DNA of 64,000 nucleotides, taken from assembly GCA_016709665.1 (NCBI GenBank), contig JADJMI010000027.1:124001-188000 (forward strand). The letters run 5' to 3'. The number at the start of each line of letters is the position of its first letter. Position 1 is the first letter of the stretch. Below are positions 29,137-38,900 of the stretch, in pieces. A program made the translations under genes and the position numbers. This stretch comes from Betaproteobacteria bacterium. Its GTDB lineage: Bacteria; Pseudomonadota; Gammaproteobacteria; Burkholderiales; Usitatibacteraceae. A model generated the notes under the pieces. That model did not search any database, had not been told where the DNA came from, and saw nothing but the letters and a program-made list of their open reading frames with translations.

Positions 29137-32100
29137 GTGACCGAACGCATCGTGGCGATGCTGGGCCGGGCGAGCCGATGGCTCGCCGCGGGCACGGCCG
29201 CGCTCGCGCTCGCCGCGGCGGCCGCGCCGCCGGCCGGCACCACGATCTCCAACCAGGCGAGTTCCACGGCGCTCCTGGGCGCCGCGCCCGTGGCCAACGT
29301 CTCGAACACCGTGACGCTCGTCACCTCGGCGCCGCCGGTGGTGGCGGGTTCGTTCCTCCTCACCGCCTCCGAGACGAGGCGGGCGGCCCCGGGCGCGACG
29401 GTGATCTTCCGGCACGCGCTCACCAACACGGGGGCGGCCGCCGACAGCTACGCCCTCGCGGTGGCGGACCTTCCGGGCACCTTCGACGCCGGCGGCCTGG
29501 CGATCTACGCGGACGCGAACGCGGACGGCGTGCCGGACAGCGCCACGCCGCTCGCGGGCCCGGTGGCGCTCTCGCCGGGGCAGACCTTCACCTTCGTCGT
29601 CGCGGCCACGGCGCCGGCGAACGCGGGCGACGGCACGCAGGACCGCTTCGAGATCCGCGCCACGAGCCTTTCGGCAGGCGCGCCCCCGACGCAGGTCAAC
29701 GTCGACACCATCACGATCGTCGCGGTGCCCGTGCTGCCGCAGGACGGGCTGTCGATCTTCAAGTCCTTCTCGGTGGGCGAGGGCGCCTCGCCCTTCTCGC
29801 CCGTGAAGGTGACCCTGCGCTGGGCCAACAGCAACCTGCCGTCCTCCGGCAAGACGGACTTCACGGTGGTCGACGCCATCCCGGAAGGCTTCGACTACGT
29901 GCGCGGCAGCGCGCGCTGGAGCGGCGCCGCGGCCGCGCTCACCGATGCCGCCGGCGGCGACCCGGCCGGGGTCGAGTACGACTACGGCGTCACGGAGAGC
30001 GGCACCGTGCGCTTCCGGCAAGCGGCGCTCGCCATCGCCGAGAAGGGAGAGATCACGTTCGATCTCGCCGTGAGGCCGGGGCGCGCCGTGGGCGAAGTCC
30101 TGCGCAACGTCGCGCGCACCCGGTGGACGGATTCGCGCGGCAGCCAGGCGCCGTGGCTCGAGACCAACGAGGTGACCTACCGCGTGACCGGCACCATCGC
30201 CGTCACGCTCGTGGGCGAGACCATTCCCCTGGCGGAGCCCGGCTCGAGCGTCGTCTTCCGCAACGTGCTCACGAACACGGGCACCGCCGCCGAGACCTTC
30301 GAGATCACGCTCGGCCCCGGCGACTTCCCGGCGGGCACGACGTTCGCGCTCTTCGCGCCGGATGGCATCACGCCGCTTCCGGACACGAACGGCAACGGGA
30401 CGCCGGACACCGGCGTCGTCGCGGCGGGCGAGCGGCGCGTGATCGTGGTGCGTGCGCTCCTTCCGACCTCGACGCCGCCGGGCGCTTACCGGATCACCAA
30501 GACCGCGACCTCCGCGCGCGATCCGGCGGCGCGGGCTTCCGATGACGATCGCGTCGAGGCCGTGTCGATCGCCTGCCGCCTCGTGCTCGACCCGGACATG
30601 ACGGGCCGCGTCGTTCCCGGCGGCTCGATCGACTACCTGCACGGCGCCCGCAATATCGGCAACTGCGTGGAGGAGATCACCTTCCCGACCGGCGGCAAGT
30701 CCGGCGCCAAGTCCGATTCGCTCCCGGGCTGGTCCTCCGCGGCCTATCTCGACAACCCGGTGGCGGGCGCGCAGTCCCTGGTGGGGCTCATCGACGCGAC
30801 CGACGAGGCGATCACGACGGCCACGCGCTTCACGCTGTTGCCCGGCGAGTCTCGCGCCGTGATCGTGCGCGTCACTGCGCCGATGACACCCACGCCGCAG
30901 GCGAACCTCACCACGAGCCGCGCCGTCAGCTCGCGCGCCGGCCCGGTCTCGGTGACCGATCGCACCACGAACGACCTCGAGGGCGGTCCCGCCGACGTCG
31001 ACGACGTGATCCGCAACTACACCGACACCGGCTATCGCGTCGAGACCATCTGGGGGGTGATCGGCCGCGAACTCTACCTGCGCGCCGACGCCCGCTCGTG
31101 CAACGCGCGTCCCGACACGATCGAGACGCGCACGATCCTGGTCACCGGCCCGGGCGGCGAGCGCGAGGAACTGGTGGGGACCGAAACGGGGCCGGACACC
31201 GGCATCTTCGTGGCGACGCCCGTTCCCGTGGCGAACCCGCCCGCCGTCGCCCTCGATCGTCGCCTCCAGGGTCGCGCGGGCGACGTGTTCGAGGCGGAGA
31301 TCCTGGGCTGCGGCAAGCGCATCTGGACCCTGGTCACGCTCACGGAACCCCGCAGCGTCGTGTTCGACAGCCGCACGAACCAGCCCGTGGCGGGGGCGGT
31401 CGTGACGCTGCTCGAAGCCTCGGCGGGAAGCTGCACGGCGACGCGAGCCCGGCTGGGCGCTCTCGCGGGCGCGCCGGGCTCCGGTTCGCCGAACCCCGTC
31501 ACCACGGGGTCCGACGGCCGCTTCGATTTCCCGCTGGTCGGCGCGGGCTCGTACTGCCTGCGCGTGGATGCGCCCAACGGCTACCGCTGGGCCTCGAGCG
31601 TACCGTTCCCGAGCCTGCCGCCCGGCCGCAACCTGGTCGTCACGGGCGCGACGAGCGGGGGCTCGTACGGGGACCCGTTCGCGATCGGCCCCCCGGCGGG
31701 CCCGGTGGTGGTCGACGTGCCGGTGGACCCCACCGCGCTCTCGGGCCTGTTCGTGCAGAAATCCGCCTCCCGCGCGAGCGTCGAAGTGGGCGAGTTCGTG
31801 GACTACACGGTTCGCGTGAAGAACGGCTCGGGCCTGGGGCTCTCGGGCGCGGACGTGACCGTCACGGACGACCTGCCGGCGGGCTTCGCCTACGTGCCGG
31901 GCACGGCGCGCCGCGCGAACGCCGCGCTCGGCGAGCCCCAGGGCAAGCAGGGCCCGCGGCTCGTCTTCACCGTCGGCCGGCTGGCCGCGGGCGAAGAGGC
32001 GGAACTTCGCTACCGCGTGCGCGTGGGGCCCGGCGCGCTGCAGGGTGACGGCGTGAACCGCGCGCAGGCCGAATACCGCGGCGGCGGGCAGACCACGCTC

Positions 32101-35100
32101 TCGAACGTGGCCACCGCGAAGGTCGAGGTGCTCGCCGGCGTGTTCACGGAACGCGGCTACATCCTGGGCCGCGTCTACACGGACTGCAACGCGAACGGCG
32201 TGCAGGACGGCGGCGAGCCCGGCGTGCCCGGCGTGCGCGTCTTCCTCGAGGACGGCACCAACGCCACCACGGACGGCGAAGGCAAGTACAGCTTCTACGG
32301 CATCCGCAACCGCACCCATGTGCTCAAGGTGGACGGGACGACCGTTCCGCCGGGGACGCGCTTCGCCGCCATCTCGCAGCGTCATGCGGGCGATGGCGCG
32401 AGCCGCTTCGTGGACCTGCAATCGGGCGAGCTCCACCGTGCCGACTTCGCCATCGCAACCTGCACCCCCGCCCTCGAGGCCGAAGTGCGCTCGCGCCGCG
32501 AGGCCGCCGAGAAGATGGCGCGCAACGGCGAGAGCCTGGTGGGCCAGAAGCTCGAGACCGAGCGCACGCCCGTCACCGACCCCAAGGCGCTGCCCGCCAC
32601 CGGGGTGCTGGGCATCGCCGCCAACGCGAACCCCGCCGTGGCGCCGGCCCAGTCCGGTTTCCAGCCGATGGTCGCGCCGGCCACGAAGCCCGCCGACGGC
32701 AAGGCGCCCTTGCCGGCCGGATCGATGGCCACGCCAGCCGCGCCGCTCGTCGATCTCGAGCAACTCGTGCCGGGCCTCGACGGGAAGCTCGGCTTCCTGG
32801 AGCCCGCCGACGGCGCGACGCTCGCCTTTGCGCAGGCGACCGTCCGCGTGAAGGGCGCGGCCGGCACGACCTTCCGGCTGTTCGTCAACGGCGCCGAGGT
32901 CGCCGCGAACCACGTCGGCAAGAAGTCGGTGCTCGAGGACAAGCAGGTGCAGGCTTGGGAATACCTCGGCGTCGACCTGAAGCCCGGCCCGAACGCGCTC
33001 GCCGTCGCGATGATCGATCCCTTCGGCAACGAGCGCGGCCGCGAGGCGATCTCGGTCGTCGCCCCGGACCGGCTCGGGAAGGTGGAGATCGAGCTGCCCC
33101 CGGGCGGGGCCATCGCCGACGGCCGCACGCCCGTGGCCGTCCGGGTGAAGCTGCGCGACGCGGCGGGCGTCCCGGTGACGGTGCGCACGCCCGTCACGCT
33201 CGAATCCGACCTCGCGCAATGGCGCGTCGACGACCTCGATCCCTCGCAGCCGGGCGTGCAGGCCTTCATCGAAGGTGGCGAGCGCGTCTTCGAGATCGCG
33301 GCGCTCTCCCAGCCGGGACCCGGCCGCATCCGGGTGTCCTCGGGCACGCTGCGCGGCGAGGCCACGATCGATTTCCTGCCGGAACTGCGCCAGATGATCG
33401 CCTCGGGCGTGATCGAGGGGGCCATCAACCTGAGGAACCTGAACCCGAACGCGCTCGTGCCGACGCGCTCCTCCGACGGTTTCGAGCAGGAGATCCGCCA
33501 CTTCTCGCGCTCCTTCAACGACGGCAAGGCCCAGGCCGGCGCCCGCGCCGCGTTCTTCCTCAAGGGCAAGATCCGGGGCGATTACCTCCTCACCGCGGCC
33601 TACGACTCCGACAAGGACACGAAGGAGCGGCTCTTCCGCGACATCCAGCCCGACGAGTTCTACCCGGTGTACGGCGACGCGAGCCAGCGCGGCTTCGACG
33701 CGCAGTCCACCTCGAAGCTCTACGTGCGCGTCGACAAGGGCCGCAGCTGGCTGCTCTACGGCGACTACACGACGCAGACGACGATCGAGGCGAGGAAGCT
33801 CGGCAACTACCAGCGCTCGCTCACCGGCGGGAAGTACCACTACGAGAACGACCGCGTGGCGGCCAACGTCTTCGCGTCGAAGGATTCCACGCGCCAGCAG
33901 ATCGACGAGATCCGCGCCAACGGCACCTCCGGGCCCTACACGCTCTCCTCGCCGGGCGGCCTCGTGAACAGCGAGCGGGTCGAGATCCTCACGCGCGACC
34001 GGAACCAGCCCTCCATCATCGTGCAGTCCGTGCCGCAATCGCGCTTCACGGACTACGAGATCGAGCCGCTCACGGGCCGCATCCTTTTCAAGGCGCCGGT
34101 GCCGAGCGTCGACGCGAACCTGAACCCGGTCTCGATCCGGGTCACCTACGAGGTCGAAAGCGGCGGGCCGGACTTCTGGGTGGCCGGCGTCGACGGGCAG
34201 GTGAAGCTCACCGACCGCATCGAGGTGGGCGGCATCTACGTCGACGACCGCAATCCCTCGGACCCGATGAAGCTCGCGGGCGTGAACGCCACCGTGAAGC
34301 TGGGCGAGCGCACCTTCGCCTTCGCCGAGGCGGCGCAGACCGAGCGCGAGCTCACCTCGGGCAAGGGCCAGGGCACGCGCCTCGAGGTGAAGCACGATTC
34401 GAAGGACCTGCAGGCCAACGCCTACGTCGCGCGCACCGACGCGTCCTTCGACAACCCGGGCTCGTACCTCTCCAAGGGGCGCAGCGAAAGCGGCGGCAAG
34501 GCCGCCTGGCGCGTGGACGAGAAGACCCTCGTGCGCGGCGAAGTGCTGCGCACCGAGGACGTCACCACGAGCGCCGTGCGCGACGGCCTCGCGGCTTCCG
34601 TGGAACGCTCCTTCGACAACAGGATGGCGGTCGAGGTGGGCGTGCGCCACGCCCGCGAAACCAACGGCCCGGCGATCCCGACGGGAACGGGCGGTCTTCC
34701 CGCCGAGGGGCTCGTGCCCGACGAGGTGACCACCGTCCGTGCGCGCCTGACCGGCCCGGTGCCGATGCTCGCCGGCGCCTCGATGTACGCCGAGGGGGAG
34801 GTCGACATCGAGGACGCCGACCGCCGCATCCTCGCGGTGGGCGGCGACTACACGCTCCCCAACAAGGGCAAGTTCTACTTCCGGCACGAGTTCGTGTCCT
34901 CGATCACCGGGCCCTACGGGCTCAATTCGCGCGAGCGCCAGAACACCTCGGTCTTCGGCGTCGACACCGAATACATGAAGGACGGACGCGTCTTCAGCGA
35001 ATACCGCGTGCGCGACGCGCTCTCCGGCGGCGACACGGAGGCCGCGATCGGCCTTCGCAACACGTGGATGCTCGCCGAGGGCCTCAAGCTGGGCACCAGC

Positions 35101-35946
35101 ATCGAGCGCGTCCAGGCCGTCGCCGGCGCCGGCACCAACGAGAACACCGCCGTCGCCTTCGGCCTGGAATACACGGCCAACCCGCTCTGGAAGGCATCCA
35201 CGCGCCTCGAGCTGCGCGATGCCACGGCCTCCGACGGCTTGCTGCACACGATCGGCCTGGCCTCGCGGATCGCCCCCGACTGGACGCTGCTCGCGCGCAA
35301 CACGCTCTCGATCCAGCGCAACAAATCGACGGGGGAGGGCGCCACCGCCACGACGGGCGGCGAGCACGTCATCGACCGCCTGCAGGCCGGCGTCGCCTGG
35401 CGCGACACGCAGAAGAACGACAAGGATGCCCTCGCGCGGATCGAGGTGAAGACCGAGAAGGACACGACGCAGCCGGGCATCGAGCTCAAGCGCACGACCG
35501 AGATCGTGTCGCTGCACGCCTCGTGGCAGCCGCGCCGGCCGTTCCTGGTCTCGGGCCGCTATGCCGCCAAGTGGACGGACGACCGCACGCAGGGCCTCGC
35601 GACGAAGTATCGCGCCCAGCTGGTGGGCGGGCGCTTCACCTGGGAGTTCGCGCCGCGCTGGGATTTCGGTCTCGCCGCGAGCGTGCTGATTGGCGAAGGC
35701 GCCGGCTCGCGGCATCATGGACTGGGGATCGAGGTGGGCTACCGGCTTTCCGACAATCTCTGGGTCTCGGCGGGCTACAACGTCTTCGGCTACAAGGACG
35801 AGGACCTCGCCGCGGGCGACTACACCGTGAAAGGGCCGTACCTGCGGCTGCGCTACAAGTTCGACGAGCAGCTCTTCGATTCCTGGGGCCGGGCGCGCCC
35901 GCCGGCGGCCACCGCTTCGCTTCCCGCGCAGGCGGCGAGCCACTGA
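29137..35946 (+). CDS. DUF11/SdrD-B repeat protein fused to a C-terminal outer-membrane beta-barrel
   Basis: A 2269-residue outer-membrane protein. The GTG at 29137, preceded by AGGAG, opens a Sec signal (RWLAAGTAALALAAAAAPPA). Residues about 30-700 are DUF11-like repeats. About 735-860 is a carboxypeptidase-regulatory/Cna-B-like domain, about 865-1000 another DUF11 domain, about 1004-1110 an SdrD-B domain (GRVYTDCNANGVQDGGEPGV), and about 1215-1415 Ig-like domains. From about 1420 to 2250 the sequence alternates short amphipathic strands ending in aromatics (SWLLYGDYTTQTTIEARKLG, KGKFYFRHEFV, YLRLRYKFDEQLF), typical of a large beta-barrel. No POTRA or TonB box was seen. It may anchor itself and possibly export neighbouring repeat proteins (inference). 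Confidence 0.88.
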   Translation: MTERIVAMLGRASRWLAAGTAALALAAAAAPPAGTTISNQASSTALLGAAPVANVSNTVTLVTSAPPVVAGSFLLTASETRRAAPGATVIFRHALTNTGAAADSYALAVADLPGTFDAGGLAIYADANADGVPDSATPLAGPVALSPGQTFTFVVAATAPANAGDGTQDRFEIRATSLSAGAPPTQVNVDTITIVAVPVLPQDGLSIFKSFSVGEGASPFSPVKVTLRWANSNLPSSGKTDFTVVDAIPEGFDYVRGSARWSGAAAALTDAAGGDPAGVEYDYGVTESGTVRFRQAALAIAEKGEITFDLAVRPGRAVGEVLRNVARTRWTDSRGSQAPWLETNEVTYRVTGTIAVTLVGETIPLAEPGSSVVFRNVLTNTGTAAETFEITLGPGDFPAGTTFALFAPDGITPLPDTNGNGTPDTGVVAAGERRVIVVRALLPTSTPPGAYRITKTATSARDPAARASDDDRVEAVSIACRLVLDPDMTGRVVPGGSIDYLHGARNIGNCVEEITFPTGGKSGAKSDSLPGWSSAAYLDNPVAGAQSLVGLIDATDEAITTATRFTLLPGESRAVIVRVTAPMTPTPQANLTTSRAVSSRAGPVSVTDRTTNDLEGGPADVDDVIRNYTDTGYRVETIWGVIGRELYLRADARSCNARPDTIETRTILVTGPGGEREELVGTETGPDTGIFVATPVPVANPPAVALDRRLQGRAGDVFEAEILGCGKRIWTLVTLTEPRSVVFDSRTNQPVAGAVVTLLEASAGSCTATRARLGALAGAPGSGSPNPVTTGSDGRFDFPLVGAGSYCLRVDAPNGYRWASSVPFPSLPPGRNLVVTGATSGGSYGDPFAIGPPAGPVVVDVPVDPTALSGLFVQKSASRASVEVGEFVDYTVRVKNGSGLGLSGADVTVTDDLPAGFAYVPGTARRANAALGEPQGKQGPRLVFTVGRLAAGEEAELRYRVRVGPGALQGDGVNRAQAEYRGGGQTTLSNVATAKVEVLAGVFTERGYILGRVYTDCNANGVQDGGEPGVPGVRVFLEDGTNATTDGEGKYSFYGIRNRTHVLKVDGTTVPPGTRFAAISQRHAGDGASRFVDLQSGELHRADFAIATCTPALEAEVRSRREAAEKMARNGESLVGQKLETERTPVTDPKALPATGVLGIAANANPAVAPAQSGFQPMVAPATKPADGKAPLPAGSMATPAAPLVDLEQLVPGLDGKLGFLEPADGATLAFAQATVRVKGAAGTTFRLFVNGAEVAANHVGKKSVLEDKQVQAWEYLGVDLKPGPNALAVAMIDPFGNERGREAISVVAPDRLGKVEIELPPGGAIADGRTPVAVRVKLRDAAGVPVTVRTPVTLESDLAQWRVDDLDPSQPGVQAFIEGGERVFEIAALSQPGPGRIRVSSGTLRGEATIDFLPELRQMIASGVIEGAINLRNLNPNALVPTRSSDGFEQEIRHFSRSFNDGKAQAGARAAFFLKGKIRGDYLLTAAYDSDKDTKERLFRDIQPDEFYPVYGDASQRGFDAQSTSKLYVRVDKGRSWLLYGDYTTQTTIEARKLGNYQRSLTGGKYHYENDRVAANVFASKDSTRQQIDEIRANGTSGPYTLSSPGGLVNSERVEILTRDRNQPSIIVQSVPQSRFTDYEIEPLTGRILFKAPVPSVDANLNPVSIRVTYEVESGGPDFWVAGVDGQVKLTDRIEVGGIYVDDRNPSDPMKLAGVNATVKLGERTFAFAEAAQTERELTSGKGQGTRLEVKHDSKDLQANAYVARTDASFDNPGSYLSKGRSESGGKAAWRVDEKTLVRGEVLRTEDVTTSAVRDGLAASVERSFDNRMAVEVGVRHARETNGPAIPTGTGGLPAEGLVPDEVTTVRARLTGPVPMLAGASMYAEGEVDIEDADRRILAVGGDYTLPNKGKFYFRHEFVSSITGPYGLNSRERQNTSVFGVDTEYMKDGRVFSEYRVRDALSGGDTEAAIGLRNTWMLAEGLKLGTSIERVQAVAGAGTNENTAVAFGLEYTANPLWKASTRLELRDATASDGLLHTIGLASRIAPDWTLLARNTLSIQRNKSTGEGATATTGGEHVIDRLQAGVAWRDTQKNDKDALARIEVKTEKDTTQPGIELKRTTEIVSLHASWQPRRPFLVSGRYAAKWTDDRTQGLATKYRAQLVGGRFTWEFAPRWDFGLAASVLIGEGAGSRHHGLGIEVGYRLSDNLWVSAGYNVFGYKDEDLAAGDYTVKGPYLRLRYKFDEQLFDSWGRARPPAATASLPAQAASH

Positions 35947-35950
35947 CGCC

Positions 35951-38900
35951 ATGAACCCCTTCCGGCCACTCGCGCGCGCCGCGCTCGCCCTCGCCCTCGC
36001 CGCCGGCCTCGTGGCGCCCGTGCTCGCGCAGGTGTGTGCCGTGCCGGGGTCGAGCGGCCCGGGCTCGATCAGCGGCATCGTCAACACCTACTACCCGGGT
36101 ACGGCGGCGACGCTGTCCTCGGGTTCGACGTCCGTCGCCGTCGGCTCGGCCGATCCGCGCGGGTCGCTCACGGCCGTCGCGGCGGGCGACCTGCTGCTCG
36201 TGGTGCAGGTGCAGGACGCCTCGATCAGTTCGACCAACAGCGCGGCCTACGGCGGCAGCGGCGGCGGCGCGGGCTACACCTCGCTCGGATCCGCGGGCCA
36301 GTACGAATACGTCGTGGCGACCGGTCCGGCGGCGGCCGGCTCCATCCCCGTCGCCACGCCCCTCATCAACACGTATCGCACGGCCGGGGCCACCGGGACG
36401 AACGGCCAGAAGCGCTACCAGGTGATCCGCGTGCCCCAGTATTCCTCGGGGGTCGTGCTGGGCGGGGCGGTGACGGCGCCGCCCTGGGACGGCTCGACGG
36501 GCGGCGTGGTCGCCTTCGACGTCGCCGGCAACCTCAACTGGAACGGCCAGGCGATCGACGTGACGGGCCGCGGCTTCCGCGGGGGCGGCGGGCAGTGCTC
36601 GAATTCGAACGGGACGGGCACGGGTGTCGCTCAACACGGACTACCGGCTGGCGGTCGGCACCGGCACGATCAACCTCGGCGGCACGGGCTCGGTGCCCGA
36701 TGGTGCCAAGGGCGAGGGCGTGGCGGGAACCCCGATCCTCGTCTTCACCCCCACGACGCCCGGCAGCAACGCCGCAGGCACCGTGAACAACACGGGAGGC
36801 ACCGACGGCACCACCGGCGGCTACCCTGCGGGCAGCTTCGGGCGCGGCGCGCCGGGCAACGCCGGCGGCGGCGGCACGGACGGCAATCCCACCGCGAACG
36901 ACCAGAACACCGGCGGCGGCGGCGGCGGCAACTTCGGCATCGGCGGCAAGGGCGGCTTCGGCTGGACCCCGGGCACGCCGCCGGGCGTCGACGCCGGCGG
37001 CTTCGGCGGCATGTCCGTGCCGTCGGCAGCCTTCGCGACTTTTCTTCGGCGGCGGCGGCGGCGCGGCCGCCACCAACAACTGCACGGGCACGCCGGGGAA
37101 CGGCGCGGCCAGTTCCGGCGCGGCCGGCGGCGGCATGGTCTTCGTGCGTGCCGGCACCACCTCGGGCGGCGGCACGATCGACGCGCGCGGCACGAACGGC
37201 AATTCGACGATCACGAACGACGCCTCGGGCGGCGGCGGCGCCGGCGGCAGCGTGCTCGTGTTCGTGAACAATTCCGGCGGCGCCATCGGCGCCACCATCA
37301 ACGTGCAGGGCGGGGCGGGCGGCAGCAATACCGGCGGCGGCGCGCCGCACGGCCCGGGCGGTGGCGGCAGCGGCGGCTTCGCGATCATTTCCGGCTCCGC
37401 GACGGTGAACGTCGCCGGCGGCGCCGGCGGCACGACGGCCACGAGCCCCACCTCGACGGCGGATTACGGCTCCTCGTCGTCGGTCGGGGGCTTCCAGATC
37501 GCCACCCTCGCCGCCGGGCAGATTCCCGGCGCGGGCTCGACCACTGCCTGCTTTCCGCAAATCACCGTCGCCAAGTCCACGTCGACGCCTTTCATCGCCG
37601 CGGGAGCCCCCGCGACCTGGACGATCACCGCCACGAACCTCGCCGGGCGCGGCGCGGCCACGGGCGTGGCGATCGCCGATGCGCTGCCCGGGGCGCCGAA
37701 CATCACCTATCTCTCGACGACCTCGATCGCGCTCGCGGGGGGCGCGACGCGCACCGCGGTCGTCGATCCGGCGCCGGGCGCGACGACGCCCTCGTGGGGC
37801 ACCTTCTCCATTCCCGGGGGCGGTTCGGTCGCCATCACGTTCCAGGCGCAGACGAACACGAGCGTGGCGAGCGGCACCGTGCAGAACCCCGCCACGACCA
37901 CCTATCTCGATCCCACGCGAACCACGACGCAGACCGTCACCCCCGGGGGCACCTACACCGGCGGCGGCACCGTGGGCGGCTCGAACTACGCGTCCGCCTC
38001 GTCGACGGCCGAGGACGTGAACGTCGTGAACCCGCCGCCCGCGATCACGAAGGCGTTCGCGCCGGGCGCCATCAACGTGGGTTCCACGAGCGTGCTCACC
38101 GTGGCCATCGCGAACGCGAGCGCGATTGCCCTCACGAACGTGTCGCTCGCGGACAGCTACCCCGCGGGCCTCGTCAACACGGCCGCGCCCAACGGGGCGA
38201 GTACCTGCGGCGGCACCGTGAGCGCGGCTCCGGCCGGGACGGGATTCAGCCTCGCCGGCGCCAGCATTCCCGCCGGCGGCAGCTGCACGATCACCGCCAA
38301 CGTGACCATCACCGCGACGGGCGCGTACACCAACACGATCCCGATCGCGGCCCTAGGCAACGCGCAGGGCATCGTGAATACCGCCGCGGCCTCGGCCACG
38401 CTCTTCTCCAACGTGACGGTGGCCAAGAGCTTCAGCCCGACGGCGGTCGCGCCCAACGCCAACGCGACACTTTCGCTCGCCATCGCGAATCCCAACGGTG
38501 TCGCCTTGAACCTGGCGAACCCGGGCCTCACCGACCCGTTCCCCGCGAACCTCGTCGCGACGGGCGGGGCGGTCACCGTGACCGGGGCCGGCTGCACCGG
38601 CTTCGCGCCCGCCACGATCGGCGCCGGGGCGACGAGCCTCGTGCTCACGGCCGGCACGCTGCCCGCCAATGCCACCTGCACGGTCACGCTCGCCGTGAGG
38701 AGCGCCGTCGCGGGCACCTACAACAACACCTCGAGCGGCGTCACGACGGTCCAGTCGGGCACGCCCGGCCCCGCGTCCAACACGGCCGGCCTGGGCGTGG
38801 GCCTCATCAACATCCAGAAGAACTTCTCGCCCACCACGATCCTCGCGGGCGGCACGTCCACCATCACCTACACGCTCACGAACCCCACCGGCGTCGTCCA

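Noticed and set aside
26254..36087. A 3277-codon minus-strand open frame antisense to the DUF11 genes
   Set aside because: It is a GC-rich shadow: the plus strand has signal peptides, ribosome-binding sites and domain-level sequence, while the antisense product is Arg/Gly/Val-rich low complexity without recognisable domains.
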